From positions 1 through 64,000 of the forward strand of contig JAJDCZ010000009.1 in NCBI GenBank assembly GCA_029260555.1: 64,000 nucleotides of DNA, read 5' to 3'. This document shows, piece by piece, positions 7,173-15,386 of this stretch (the stretch's first letter is position 1; each line of letters opens with the position of its first letter). The DNA comes from Phycisphaerales bacterium (GTDB lineage Bacteria > Planctomycetota > Phycisphaerae > Phycisphaerales > UBA1924). A model generated the notes under the pieces. The model saw only the letters and a list, made by a program, of their open reading frames with translations, did not search any database and was not told where the DNA came from. The translations under genes were made by a program, and so were the position numbers.

Positions 7173-8126
7173 ATGAAAAACAATCGAAATACTCTGGTTC
7201 TGGGGCTGACGCTGGTGATGGTGGGCGGGATGGGGCCTTGCGCTCTGGCCCAGACCGATGATGCTGGGGAAGATGGGCTGAACTCGCCCAATGAGCGGGA
7301 GATCTCGTACACGCTGGATGTTTATGGGCGGGTGGCGTTTGAGACGGATCTTGGCGATGGGCCTAGTGATGTGGGTGTGCAGCGGATTGGGACAGCATTC
7401 ACGGTTGGTGTGCCAATTGAGGAGAATATGACGCTGATCCTGTCACCTTCGTTTGAGTATTCGCACTATGACTTTGACAAAGCGACAGGTCTGATTGCTG
7501 GGACAGCTGACCCGTTTGAAGATTTGACCAGTTCGAGCATGACAGCCCGGCTTGAAGTCAAGCAGGATGACACCTGGGGATGGTTTGTCGGTGCGATGGT
7601 GATCTCATCACTTGAAAGCGGCGCTGACTTTGGAGACTCACTGACTGCAGGAGCTGGCGCGGGGGTTTCATATCAGATCAACGATCGGTCCTCGATCGGC
7701 TTTGGTGTGGGGATGCGAACAAGGCTTGAAGATGATGTGATTGTCTACCCCGTGATCTATGGCCGACATGAGTTCAACGATCAGTGGGCACTGACATCCA
7801 GCGGCAGTGCTGCAACCGGAGGCGGGATGGCACTGGTGTATGACTACTCTGAAACGCTGGCCTTCGCGCTGAGTGGTACATGGGAGTTTCGCGAGTATCG
7901 GCTGGACGATGGCGGAGCTCTGCCAGATGGTGTAATGACTGATCAGAGGATTCCCGTCGGGCTTGGTGTACGCTGGAAAGCTGAGCCGAACCTGACGATT
8001 AATGCTGAGGTGGGCGTGTTTGCCTGGCAGGAGTTTCAGATCGACAACTCGTCAGGGGATGAAATCAGCGATGACAATCCCGATGCGACAGCGTATGTGT
8101 CGTTTGGGGTGTCGTACAAGTTCTGA
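7173..8126 (+). CDS. Outer-membrane beta-barrel-like protein
   Basis: A 317-residue secreted protein with signal peptide MKNNRNTLVLGLTLVMVGGM...ALAQ and a body of alternating hydrophobic/polar strands (for example LTLVMVGG is followed later by AYVSFGVSYKF). The C-terminal residue is Phe, the usual signal for beta-barrel assembly in Gram-negative outer membranes. The family cannot be named; a porin-like or DUF-type barrel is likely. I chose ATG 7173, which directly precedes the Lys-rich signal sequence; GTG/ATG at 7152-7155 would add a non-typical leader. It is divergent from the flagellar operon and ends before a clear terminator at 8249. Confidence 0.7.
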   Translation: MKNNRNTLVLGLTLVMVGGMGPCALAQTDDAGEDGLNSPNEREISYTLDVYGRVAFETDLGDGPSDVGVQRIGTAFTVGVPIEENMTLILSPSFEYSHYDFDKATGLIAGTADPFEDLTSSSMTARLEVKQDDTWGWFVGAMVISSLESGADFGDSLTAGAGAGVSYQINDRSSIGFGVGMRTRLEDDVIVYPVIYGRHEFNDQWALTSSGSAATGGGMALVYDYSETLAFALSGTWEFREYRLDDGGALPDGVMTDQRIPVGLGVRWKAEPNLTINAEVGVFAWQEFQIDNSSGDEISDDNPDATAYVSFGVSYKF

Positions 8127-8198
8127 GACCCCCCACTGCTTCCAGCACAATCAAGGGTCATTTTCTTACGAGCCGTCAAAAGTCGATACCCGAAGCAT

Positions 8199-8222
8199 CG
8201 CTCCCTTACGGTCGCGGCTTGT
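8199..8222 (+). repeat. 24-base dispersed repeat, copy 1
   Basis: CGCTCCCTTACGGTCGCG followed by GCTTGT. It differs by two bases from copy 2 at 56271. It lies in the 3' spacer between the barrel protein and the convergent cyclophilin gene. It is not a hairpin. Confidence 0.7.
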
Positions 8223-8248
8223 TCGTGTACAAAATCAGTCTTGTGGTG

Positions 8249-8278
8249 CAATCAACGGCCGGTGGGTTGATTGTTTTT
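8249..8278 (+). terminator. Intrinsic terminator after the barrel protein gene
   Basis: An 8-bp perfect stem CAATCAAC/GTTGATTG with a 9-base loop is followed by five T bases on the plus strand. It overlaps the last codons of the convergent cyclophilin gene, so the DNA serves as both terminator and coding sequence. Confidence 0.75.
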
Positions 8279-9322
8279 CTGATGATTGAGTTCTGCGAGG
8301 GAGGGGGGTTCCTGGCTGATAGGGGGGGCGTCGACGAGGATTGCCTGTTTGATGCGAGGGGGATTGCGAGGCGTGCCAGAGCGGGGGTCCAGGAGAGGGG
8401 TGTTGGCGATTTTATTGATGGCATCAAGCCCTGAGACGGATTCACCGAAGGCGGTGTAAAGGCCATCGAGGGCCTGAGTGGCTCTGCGGGTGAGGCAGAT
8501 GAAGACCTGAGAGCCATTGGAGTTTGGATCACCCGAGCGAGCCATGGAGAGGACGCCAAGATCGTGCAGGAGAGAAGATTTTTCCAGATCGATGAGGTAG
8601 CCTGGACCACCTGTACCCTGGCCTGTGGGGTCGCCAACCTGTATGACAAAGTCAGGTACAACGCGGTGGAAGATGATGTCGGTGTAGAAGCCTTGCTCTG
8701 CAAGAGTGCGGAAGTTCCACGCGGTGTTGGGAGCGACTGCGGGATTGAGTCTGAACTGGATGTCGCCTTCGGTGGTCTGGAAGACAATGTGCTTGTTGAT
8801 GTAGGCGCGGATGCCAGAGTTGATTGTGGGTCGTGCAGGAGGCACGCCCTGGTTGGTGCCGGTCTGTTGAGCGCGTCTTTGCCAGGTTTCTTTGATACGG
8901 TCGTCTTCAAACATGGGTCTGCCAGTTTGAGTGTTGAGCGTTGCATCGAGCGTGCGCGGGTTGATCAGATGAGCGATGTTTGGTGTGAGCAGGGGTTGCA
9001 GGACGACGGGCGGGCCGACCTGTTTTTCACCAATGACGAGTTGGGCGTAGAGGAGCGAAGGGGAGGCTTCAGACCAGAGCCTGGGAAAGAGAGCTGCCAG
9101 ATCGACCTTGCCTGCAACCACAGCAGCAGCAGCGACTTCTTTTGAGTCGGGGGTAAAGAGTTTGATTTGCATTTCACCTGTCGCATCAGCGGGCTTGTCG
9201 ACCGTCAAGGGGATGGGGCGGGAAACGCCAAAGTATGTGCGGGCAGGGACAAGTTGAGCGTTGGCAATGGTTGCAAGTGTGAGCAAGAGGCCGGCAGCCA
9301 GGAAAGTCAGTGGCGTATTCAA
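8252..9322 (-). CDS. Secreted cyclophilin-type peptidyl-prolyl isomerase
   Basis: A 356-residue protein with signal peptide (MNTPLTFLAAGLLLTLATIA) and a C-terminal cyclophilin domain from about residue 178: FHRVVPDFVIQVGDPTG with the catalytic Arg, GTGGPGY, GSQVFICL, and FGESVSGLDAI. These enzymes turn prolyl bonds cis-trans during folding in the periplasm. The first 170 residues are an extra domain of unknown type. The start is TTG at 9322, preceded by AAGGA nine bases upstream, with no better ATG in frame. Monocistronic and convergent with the barrel protein. Confidence 0.9.
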   Translation of the reverse strand: MNTPLTFLAAGLLLTLATIANAQLVPARTYFGVSRPIPLTVDKPADATGEMQIKLFTPDSKEVAAAAVVAGKVDLAALFPRLWSEASPSLLYAQLVIGEKQVGPPVVLQPLLTPNIAHLINPRTLDATLNTQTGRPMFEDDRIKETWQRRAQQTGTNQGVPPARPTINSGIRAYINKHIVFQTTEGDIQFRLNPAVAPNTAWNFRTLAEQGFYTDIIFHRVVPDFVIQVGDPTGQGTGGPGYLIDLEKSSLLHDLGVLSMARSGDPNSNGSQVFICLTRRATQALDGLYTAFGESVSGLDAINKIANTPLLDPRSGTPRNPPRIKQAILVDAPPISQEPPSLAELNHQKNNQPTGR

Positions 9323-9506
9323 AGCAAAGCATCCTTTGAAAAGAGGAAAACGGATCTATGATTTGAAGATGGTAGGTCTGCACAGGCAGGTGCGCAGGGG
9401 CAGGGTCAAAGCTGGGAAGATGCCCACTTGCTAGATAGATACAGAGCAACAGCGTGCTGATTTTATGGCATTATGGACAATGTAAGGGGTGCGAAACGCT
9501 GCTGGA

Positions 9507-10298
9507 TTACTCGTCGTTGTGGAAGATGCTTCCGAGATCGATCTGGTCCCAGAGGGAGTCCATGTTTGTGCTCCCGTCATCGCCGGAACCGAGAGCTGCA
9601 GAAACTGTGCCCAGATCGTTGAACCAGAAGACCGCCAGATCAGCGCGAAGAACATTGGTGCCGACTTTGTGGCTGTAATCTTCAAAGGTTCGCAAGCCAT
9701 CAGTGATGAGGGCGGTGCGGCCGGGGTTGATCATGGTGAGGTCAGTTGAGCCATGGGGGCCTTTCCCGCGATACTGGTAGTTGCTGACGATTTCGCCAGT
9801 GCCGGATTTCCATTCTTCTGAATACCGGCTCAGTGGGTGTAGACCCCTGTGAGAGGGGCAATAGAAGATGCCAGGCGTTGGAAGATATTCTGCACTATAG
9901 AGCAGACCCAGCCCATCCCAGGAGGCGGGAATATCAGAGCGTCGCCCGGAAAGATCAGAGAAGGAGAAAGAAGCGAATCTGATGGTCATGGAGTCTTGGG
10001 GAGCATTCAGATCATCTGATTCAAACTCATTATTGAAGATGGTGTTCGGGATGGTGTCTCGATTGGCATCTGCATAGAGGGCAATGCCGATGCCTTGCTG
10101 ACGGATGTTTGAGCTACAGACGACGCGATTTGCGGTTTCGTTGACTGCAGCAAGACCGGGGATCAGCAGGCTGATAAGAACAGCTATGACGGAGATAGAG
10201 ACGAGGACATCAATCAGGCTGAAGGCTCTTTTGCGGGTTTGCGCAGAACTCTTCAGTGTGCAACTGAGATTGTTGGTTGATAGTGTTTTACGAACCAC
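9507..10298 (-). CDS. Type II secretion/type IV pseudopilin-like protein
   Basis: The N terminus carries a prepilin signal: a basic leader ending TRKRAFSLIDVLVSISVIAV and a hydrophobic helix (residues about 21-42), with Asp in place of the usual Glu at position +5. The rest is a globular domain with YCPSHRGLHPLSRYSEEW and TALITDGLRTF, like the planctomycete pseudopilin family. Such proteins are exported and processed by prepilin peptidase. The C-terminal H-X9-DG motif common in the family is not seen here. I chose GTG 10298 because CGAGG precedes it at good spacing; upstream in-frame ATG codons would give an implausibly long leader. Confidence 0.75.
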   Translation of the reverse strand: MVRKTLSTNNLSCTLKSSAQTRKRAFSLIDVLVSISVIAVLISLLIPGLAAVNETANRVVCSSNIRQQGIGIALYADANRDTIPNTIFNNEFESDDLNAPQDSMTIRFASFSFSDLSGRRSDIPASWDGLGLLYSAEYLPTPGIFYCPSHRGLHPLSRYSEEWKSGTGEIVSNYQYRGKGPHGSTDLTMINPGRTALITDGLRTFEDYSHKVGTNVLRADLAVFWFNDLGTVSAALGSGDDGSTNMDSLWDQIDLGSIFHNDE

Positions 10299-10620
10299 GA
10301 TCGAACCTCGGTTGTGGTCGTGAACAGATTGGGCTGAACACGACCAGTCCATGTGAATCTCTGTATGTCTACCCCGCATCGATTACCCTCCGCAACGGGC
10401 CCCCACAGTTATGCAGGGCTTGCACTAAGGTTAACGGATCTGCCAGTCGATTGCAAGTATAATTTTCAACTGCCCGAACGCAAGCCGAACCCGCAACGGT
10501 TGAGGGGTTATGATATGATAAAACGAGTGGATCCGACCGGTGTGATCATGCGTACATGCGTGGTACGGTCGGAGAATTTCATTTCTCAAGGGGCAGGCAT
10601 TTTTGTGCTTTGTGTAGGGT
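10299..10620. promoter_or_regulatory. Divergent spacer before the ECF sigma gene
   Basis: This 322-base spacer holds no convincing gene. It contains TATAAT at 10457-10462, overlapping AT-rich TATGAT boxes near 10509-10519, and an 8-bp stem TCCGACCG/CGGTCGGA (10532-10539 and 10566-10573) with a 26-base loop containing the tandem CATGCGTACATGCGT. The stem lies about 50 bases before the sigma gene and could be an operator or a leader structure. Confidence 0.4.
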
Positions 10621-11193
10621 ATGCGATCAAAGGCTGGTGAGAATGCCGACCGTTCTTTGATGAGTCGCGTCGCTCAGGATGAGGAGGCGGCTATCGAGGA
10701 GTTGTACGACCGTTTCGGGTCGCTGGTATACCGCATGGCTTATCAGACCATGCCAACAAGAGCCGATACAGACGATGCGGTTCAGGAAATTTTTGTCAGA
10801 CTTTGGAGAACTTCACACAGATACGACACAACGCGAGCAGCACTGGTGACATGGGTGATGTTAATCACAAGGCGTCACTTGGTGGATCGGCTTCGGCGTG
10901 CTCAAGCGCGCGTCAGAGCTTCGTCAATGAACGACGACACGCTCTCTAAACAGACTGAATCTGTAGAAGATCTTGGGGGATTGGAACACGACGAGCGTTT
11001 CGCTCATTTGATCGAAAGAATAGAGGACTTGCCCGAACTACAAAAGACGGTCATCATCAGGGCGTACCTGGGGGGTCAAACGCTTCGGCAAATCAGCCAG
11101 GAGCTTAGTACCCCGATTGGCACCGTCAAGTCAGCATTGAGCCGGGCACTTGCCAGGCTCAGAGAACGGGTTGGTGAGGAAACAATAATATGA
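10621..11193 (+). CDS. ECF-family RNA polymerase sigma factor
   Basis: A 190-residue sigma-70 family protein with region 2 (ELYDRFGSLVYRMAYQTMPT...DDAVQEIFVRLWR) and region 4 (LPELQKTVIIRAYLGGQTLR, ISQELSTPIGTVKSALSRAL helix-turn-helix) and no region 3, as in ECF factors. It directs polymerase to a stress or envelope regulon. The next gene, overlapping by four bases, is an RskA-like anti-sigma factor, as in SigK-type pairs. An upstream stem-loop may mark autoregulation. The target promoters cannot be read from this window. Confidence 0.93.
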   Translation: MRSKAGENADRSLMSRVAQDEEAAIEELYDRFGSLVYRMAYQTMPTRADTDDAVQEIFVRLWRTSHRYDTTRAALVTWVMLITRRHLVDRLRRAQARVRASSMNDDTLSKQTESVEDLGGLEHDERFAHLIERIEDLPELQKTVIIRAYLGGQTLRQISQELSTPIGTVKSALSRALARLRERVGEETII

Positions 11194-12092
11194 AACACCG
11201 CAGGGATCACAACAAAGACAATGGCACAGCTGGCCGAATCATCACACCTATGGGTGTGAAGGAACTTCTGGAGCTGGCAGCATTTGATGTGCTGGGGATT
11301 CTGGAAGAAAACGAGCGAGAAGCGTTTGATGCTGGCTTTGCCTCAGCCCCAGCTGATGTGCAGGCGCAGATCCGCCGAGAGCAGAGGCGTATTGCCACTT
11401 TGGACATTCATTTGCCGGATGTATCGCCTCAGGAGAATCTGCGTGAGCAGGTGATGGCAACGGTTCGGCATGCGATTCAGTCAGAGCGGGTTTCTGAGCC
11501 TGTGCTTCTTTCGATGCGTATTGCAACGGACAAGGGTGATGAGCATGTCCCTGAAGTTCGCACGAGCCGTCGGGTGAACTCGATGTGGCGTGCTGCAGCA
11601 CTGGGGTTTATGGCTGCATCGATCGTATTTGGCGTGACCACGCTTCAAATGCGTACCGAATACACCCAGTTGGAGTTGGCGCTACAGGATGAGCAGTTTG
11701 CCGAGCAGCTGCTGGGGATGTTTGGCTTAGAGTTTGAGAATGTTCTGTTCAACTCGCAGATTCGCCATGCCAGTTTTACGCCTGGTACGGGCAGTACACG
11801 CGGGCAGGCAGTGGTGCTGTTTGATCCTGAGTCTGACAAGGCATGGCTGGTTTCACGCGGGCTTCCGATCACGGACAATGGGCAGAGATATCGCCTGGCA
11901 GTGGTTGATGAGCAAGGCAATATTGTGCGCGAGCTGACGAGTTTTTCTCCTACGGGTCAACTGGTGGGAGCTGCGGTTGAGCTTGATGTGCCGATTGATG
12001 CAAGGCTGGCAATCTTTGGTCCTGACAGCAATGTTTCTGGTGATGCTGAGCCGATGATGCAGACAAAACCCCTGAGTTCATACCCGCTCTAA
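11190..12092 (+). CDS. Anti-sigma factor, RskA-like
   Basis: This 300-residue protein has a cytoplasmic N-terminal helical part (ELAAFDVLGILEENEREAFD) resembling the anti-sigma domain of RskA without zinc-binding Cys, one membrane segment at about 132-152 (MWRAAALGFMAASIVFGVTT), and an external C-terminal domain (VVLFDPESDKAWLVSRGLPI and AVELDVPIDARLAIFG) typical of RskA. It should hold the partner sigma factor at the membrane until a signal leads to its proteolysis. Start and sigma stop overlap as ATGA, supporting equal co-expression. Confidence 0.85.
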   Translation: MKHRRDHNKDNGTAGRIITPMGVKELLELAAFDVLGILEENEREAFDAGFASAPADVQAQIRREQRRIATLDIHLPDVSPQENLREQVMATVRHAIQSERVSEPVLLSMRIATDKGDEHVPEVRTSRRVNSMWRAAALGFMAASIVFGVTTLQMRTEYTQLELALQDEQFAEQLLGMFGLEFENVLFNSQIRHASFTPGTGSTRGQAVVLFDPESDKAWLVSRGLPITDNGQRYRLAVVDEQGNIVRELTSFSPTGQLVGAAVELDVPIDARLAIFGPDSNVSGDAEPMMQTKPLSSYPL

Positions 12093-12137
12093 TGCGAGCT
12101 CTGTAAGTGCTGATGAGATATTTGTGCGATCCCTCTC

Positions 12138-12170
12138 AAACGCTGTGGCTTTGATGCTGCAGCGTTTTTT
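12138..12170 (+). terminator. Intrinsic terminator of the sigma/anti-sigma operon
   Basis: Perfect 8-bp stem AAACGCTG/CAGCGTTT with a 14-base loop, continued by a T-run (TTTTTT). It lies 46 bases after the anti-sigma stop. Confidence 0.85.
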
Positions 12171-12229
12171 CAGCACGAGCAGTGAATCCAGGATCTGAGA
12201 GTCACAGCTCGATGGTTTGCTTCGCAAGG

Positions 12230-14560
12230 TTATGCTTTGAGCTGACTTTTCCAGGCTTCTTCATCAAGCAGGCTTGAGATGGCAGCATCTTTTTCAAACT
12301 CAACTTTGGCCTTTGCGAGCCTTCCCCAAAGCAAAGCACCCATGAGGATGGTGATGAGTGAACTGCTGCCTAGGCCTAACCCAGCGTATTTGAGCCGATT
12401 GTCTGCGATGGGTTCGGAGCTGACCTTGGTGTCTTTTTTGACGATGGTGCCTGCGCCATCGACGCGCTGGTCTCTGGATGCGTTGGCATGGCTGACGAGG
12501 GCGGCGGCGTAGGTTTCGAGGATTCGGCGGGTGCGTTCTGAGCCGAGGCCTTGCAGTTCGACAGAGAGTTCACCGAGCTGGGTTGACTGGGACGAGAGGT
12601 TGGTATCAAGGAAGGCTTTAAGCATGCCCGGTGTGCTGAGAGTTTTGATGCCTCTTCGTTCCATGCGTTCAGCTGCTATTTCTATAAGCACAGGATCTGT
12701 AAGCAAGGATTCGTGGTAGCTCTGCCATTCCTGGAGCTGGGATTGATCGAGCTGAGCATGGGAAGCTTTGGCTTTGATAACAACGCTGGCTGCATATGTG
12801 GCGGGGTAGATCTGACCTGCGACAACCCAGCTCAGACCAGCGAGCAACGCCAGCGTGGCCCAGAAGTAGAAGAAGACCGCAAAGGTCCTCTTGCGTTTGG
12901 TTTGGAACTCAAGCTTCTGCTGTACCGCGGAGATGGTCCGGGCGGCTTCTGCCAGCTGGGCACGACGCGCAAAGACCTGTTCACATTGCTCATAGCGAGT
13001 CTGCAGAACTTCACTTGCCAGGCGAACTTTGTTGGTTTGCTCGCGGAGGAGTTCCTTGAGCGTGCGCAGGCGGCTGCGTCTTAGGGTCATAGCCTGATCA
13101 GGCGTCCAGCTTGCCGAGGGCTCGGGCTGAGCCTTGATGGTTTGCTCTAGCTCCTGGATATGCTCCTGCTGAGCTTTGATCTCTTGCGTGAGCAGATCTT
13201 TTTGTGAAGCGGATTGTTTGAGTTGTTCCTGAAGAGCTTTCACACGGCTGGTGAGTTCGCTGAACTGCTTTTGATTGCTCGCTGATTGAGCATCACGATC
13301 GTCGTTCATGCGTTTGTTCAGTGAATCCAGTTTGTTCTGAAGCTCATCCCGGGATTGCCTGAGCTGCTTTGAACAGAGCTTTTCATGCTCCAGAGCCTTC
13401 TCAAGCAACCTGGCGTTTGATTGAGATTCACTGAACTGATGCGCGAGTTGATCAGCATTGCGTTGATGCTCTTTGAGAGTTTTCGCAGCATTGTTCGCCC
13501 GGTCTGACTGCTGATGAGCCTGGGTACGGGAGTCTTCAAGCTCGCGCATGAGCGAATCAAGGCGGGATTTTGCTTTGGTCAGCTCAGTCTTGATGCCAGC
13601 AAGTGACTGGGCATCACTCCCATGACGACGCTGAGCTTGATCTTCGCGTTGCCGGGCCTGGTTCAGTTCGTTGCGTGCAGATTGAAGCTCCTGAATCAAC
13701 TTATTATGCTGAGCCGAGGCTTGATCCAGAGCTTGTTTTTGATCATCAAGTTGATCTGTGAGGCTTTGGATCTGTTGAGCTGATGCTTTGATTTGTGATT
13801 GGAACTCATTGCGCTCAGACTGAAGTTGCGACAGATTGGTGCGTAAGTGATCAATCGCTTGCAAGGCATGAGCAAGTTCTTCAGCCTGCTGATTTTGGCC
13901 TTGCGTTGCGTTGCGGAGTTCCAGAAGCTCTTCTTCCTGTTCCGCAGCCAGGCGTAGAGCCTGCTCTGTTTCTTCAGCTTTACTCCGGGCAAGCTGGGCT
14001 TGTTCCTGTGCGTGCCTGTGAGCCGCTTTGAGCTTCTGAGAGGCTTGTTGCTGACGGGCATTGGCCTGAGCAATTTCCTTGTGGATCTGCTGTTGCTCAT
14101 GGCGAAGGGTTTGCTGAGTTTGATCCAGTGCCTGCTGTTGCTGGGCAAGGGTCTGCTCTTTTTGAGCAAAGGCCTGAGCCTGGGATTTGATGTGCTGGGT
14201 TTGTCTTTCCTGTGCGTGCTGACGATTGGCCAGCTCAGCTTCAGCATCAGAGAGATGCTGTTGTTTTTCGTTGAGTTGACGAGCTTGATCAGACAGCGAG
14301 TTTTTTTGCTCAAGGATCTGGTCTTCAAGATCTTTTTGCCTGTGGCGGGCATCCTGAAGATCCTGATGCTGCGTGCGGACCTGCTGAAGCTGAGTCTGAA
14401 TCTGATCAAGGATGACAGTGAGATCAAGCTCGGGTTGATCGCTCCCGGGCTGGGGCTGATCTTGAGACTGAGGCTGATTGGCGGTGTCGTGTGGCTGATC
14501 TGAAGTGGATTCGTGTGGGATGTTGGAGACCGGGTTGGTCATTTTTTTGTTTCGGTGCAT
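12230..14560 (-). CDS. Long coiled-coil protein with Wzz-like membrane module
   Basis: The 776-residue product starts with a Gln/Pro-rich segment, then about 490 residues (roughly 50-540) of Gln/Glu/Ala-rich heptads that should form a very long coiled coil. Two membrane helices follow, near 560-582 (AVFFYFWATLALLAGLSWVV) and 724-746, enclosing about 140 external residues with a Wzz-type pattern (YAASVVIKAKASH...LTDPVLIEIA...LSVELQG). The last 30 residues are cytoplasmic. Wzz proteins set polymer length, but normally their coiled coil lies between the helices outside the cytoplasm; here it precedes them. The ATG at 14560 has GGTGGAGAG upstream. The role is unknown; it may be a cytoplasmic scaffold tied to surface polymer export. 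Confidence 0.65.
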   Translation of the reverse strand: MHRNKKMTNPVSNIPHESTSDQPHDTANQPQSQDQPQPGSDQPELDLTVILDQIQTQLQQVRTQHQDLQDARHRQKDLEDQILEQKNSLSDQARQLNEKQQHLSDAEAELANRQHAQERQTQHIKSQAQAFAQKEQTLAQQQQALDQTQQTLRHEQQQIHKEIAQANARQQQASQKLKAAHRHAQEQAQLARSKAEETEQALRLAAEQEEELLELRNATQGQNQQAEELAHALQAIDHLRTNLSQLQSERNEFQSQIKASAQQIQSLTDQLDDQKQALDQASAQHNKLIQELQSARNELNQARQREDQAQRRHGSDAQSLAGIKTELTKAKSRLDSLMRELEDSRTQAHQQSDRANNAAKTLKEHQRNADQLAHQFSESQSNARLLEKALEHEKLCSKQLRQSRDELQNKLDSLNKRMNDDRDAQSASNQKQFSELTSRVKALQEQLKQSASQKDLLTQEIKAQQEHIQELEQTIKAQPEPSASWTPDQAMTLRRSRLRTLKELLREQTNKVRLASEVLQTRYEQCEQVFARRAQLAEAARTISAVQQKLEFQTKRKRTFAVFFYFWATLALLAGLSWVVAGQIYPATYAASVVIKAKASHAQLDQSQLQEWQSYHESLLTDPVLIEIAAERMERRGIKTLSTPGMLKAFLDTNLSSQSTQLGELSVELQGLGSERTRRILETYAAALVSHANASRDQRVDGAGTIVKKDTKVSSEPIADNRLKYAGLGLGSSSLITILMGALLWGRLAKAKVEFEKDAAISSLLDEEAWKSQLKA

Positions 14561-14763
14561 ACGAATCTCTCCACCTGCGCATGGCTTTGCAAGCCTGGTC
14601 AGGTCTGGAACTACCTATCGGTCGCAATGGCTTGTGGCTGAACCAGATAGGGGCAAGATTCAGGCGTGCTGATTCCGTCTGGATGAACTGAACGAAGTGT
14701 AAACTTTGCGGAAAACAGAGGCTGCCTGGGTGTATGAAGGGGGAGGGGGAATGGGTGTGTTGA

Positions 14764-14769
14764 TATGCT
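14764..14769 (+). promoter_or_regulatory. Putative extended -10 box of the EVE gene
   Basis: TGA-TATGCT ends five bases before the ATG at 14775, the layout expected for a leaderless transcript. The GAGGG between them is too close to the ATG to act as a normal ribosome site. Confidence 0.45.
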
Positions 14770-14774
14770 GAGGG

Positions 14775-15230
14775 ATGACGATATTTCTACTCAAGACGGA
14801 GCCTGGGGATTATTCATTTGCGGATCTGGTTCGTGACGGGGTTGAGCCTTGGGATGGTGTGCGAAATCCCACAGCTCAAATCCATATGCGGACGGTACGC
14901 AAAGGCGATGCGGCCCTGATTTATCACACGGGCAAAGAGCGAGCCATCGTGGGGCTGGCCAAGGTCGTGAGTGATGTGTATGAAGATCCTTCAGCACCGG
15001 GTTTCAACGCAAGAGACGAGATCAGGCATCCGCTCTTTGATGTGCAGGCTGTGTGTCCGGTAAAGACGAAGGTAACGCTGGAGCAGATCAAAGCTGATGC
15101 TCGTCTTGAGGGGATTGACCTGGTGAGGCTGCCTCGCCTGAGTGTGATGCGACTGGATAAGGCTGTTGCAAAGATTCTGGTGCAGGAAGCAGGGTTGGCC
15201 GCTCACAAGTTTTTGGCAAATCAAACCTGA
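14775..15230 (+). CDS. EVE domain protein
   Basis: A 151-residue single-domain protein with the EVE (PUA-like) pattern: FLLKTEPGDYSFADLVRDG, WDGVRNPTAQIHMRTVRKGD, AALIYHTGKERAIVGLAKVV. Related proteins bind modified bases in RNA or DNA (the YTH/EVE/ASCH group). Length is typical for the full family. It stands alone, is convergent with the PEP-CTERM-like gene, and no restriction or RNA-modification genes lie next to it, so its substrate is open. Confidence 0.92.
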   Translation: MTIFLLKTEPGDYSFADLVRDGVEPWDGVRNPTAQIHMRTVRKGDAALIYHTGKERAIVGLAKVVSDVYEDPSAPGFNARDEIRHPLFDVQAVCPVKTKVTLEQIKADARLEGIDLVRLPRLSVMRLDKAVAKILVQEAGLAAHKFLANQT

Positions 15231-15306
15231 GTGTGATGAGAACTGGGGGGAAAATAATACGAGCGGGCAGCTTGATGCTACGAGCTTGGGTAAGGCTCAA
15301 TGCGAA

Positions 15307-15340
15307 ACACCTGCCCGCTCAATGCGCAACGGGCAGGTGT
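15307..15340. terminator. Strong stem-loop between convergent genes
   Basis: An 11-bp perfect stem ACACCTGCCCG/CGGGCAGGTGT with a 12-base loop sits between the EVE gene and the convergent PEP-CTERM-like gene. No T-run follows; it could still stop or stabilise transcripts from either side. Confidence 0.6.
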
Positions 15341-15386
15341 CGGAGACATGGTCTCAAGATGATTGGAGAGTATTACCTGACAGAGA

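Noticed and set aside
13696-14427. 243-residue basic frame opposite the coiled-coil repeats.
   Set aside because: Same-strand shifted frame over the low-complexity coiled-coil region; long only because of the repetitive codons.
14590-14655. GGTCAGGTCTGGAA followed by a hairpin (14614-14651), similar to the core of bacterial SRP RNA.
   Set aside because: The conserved GGAAGGAAGCAGCC half of the SRP core is missing and the paired arms do not form the SRP helix, so the match is probably by chance.
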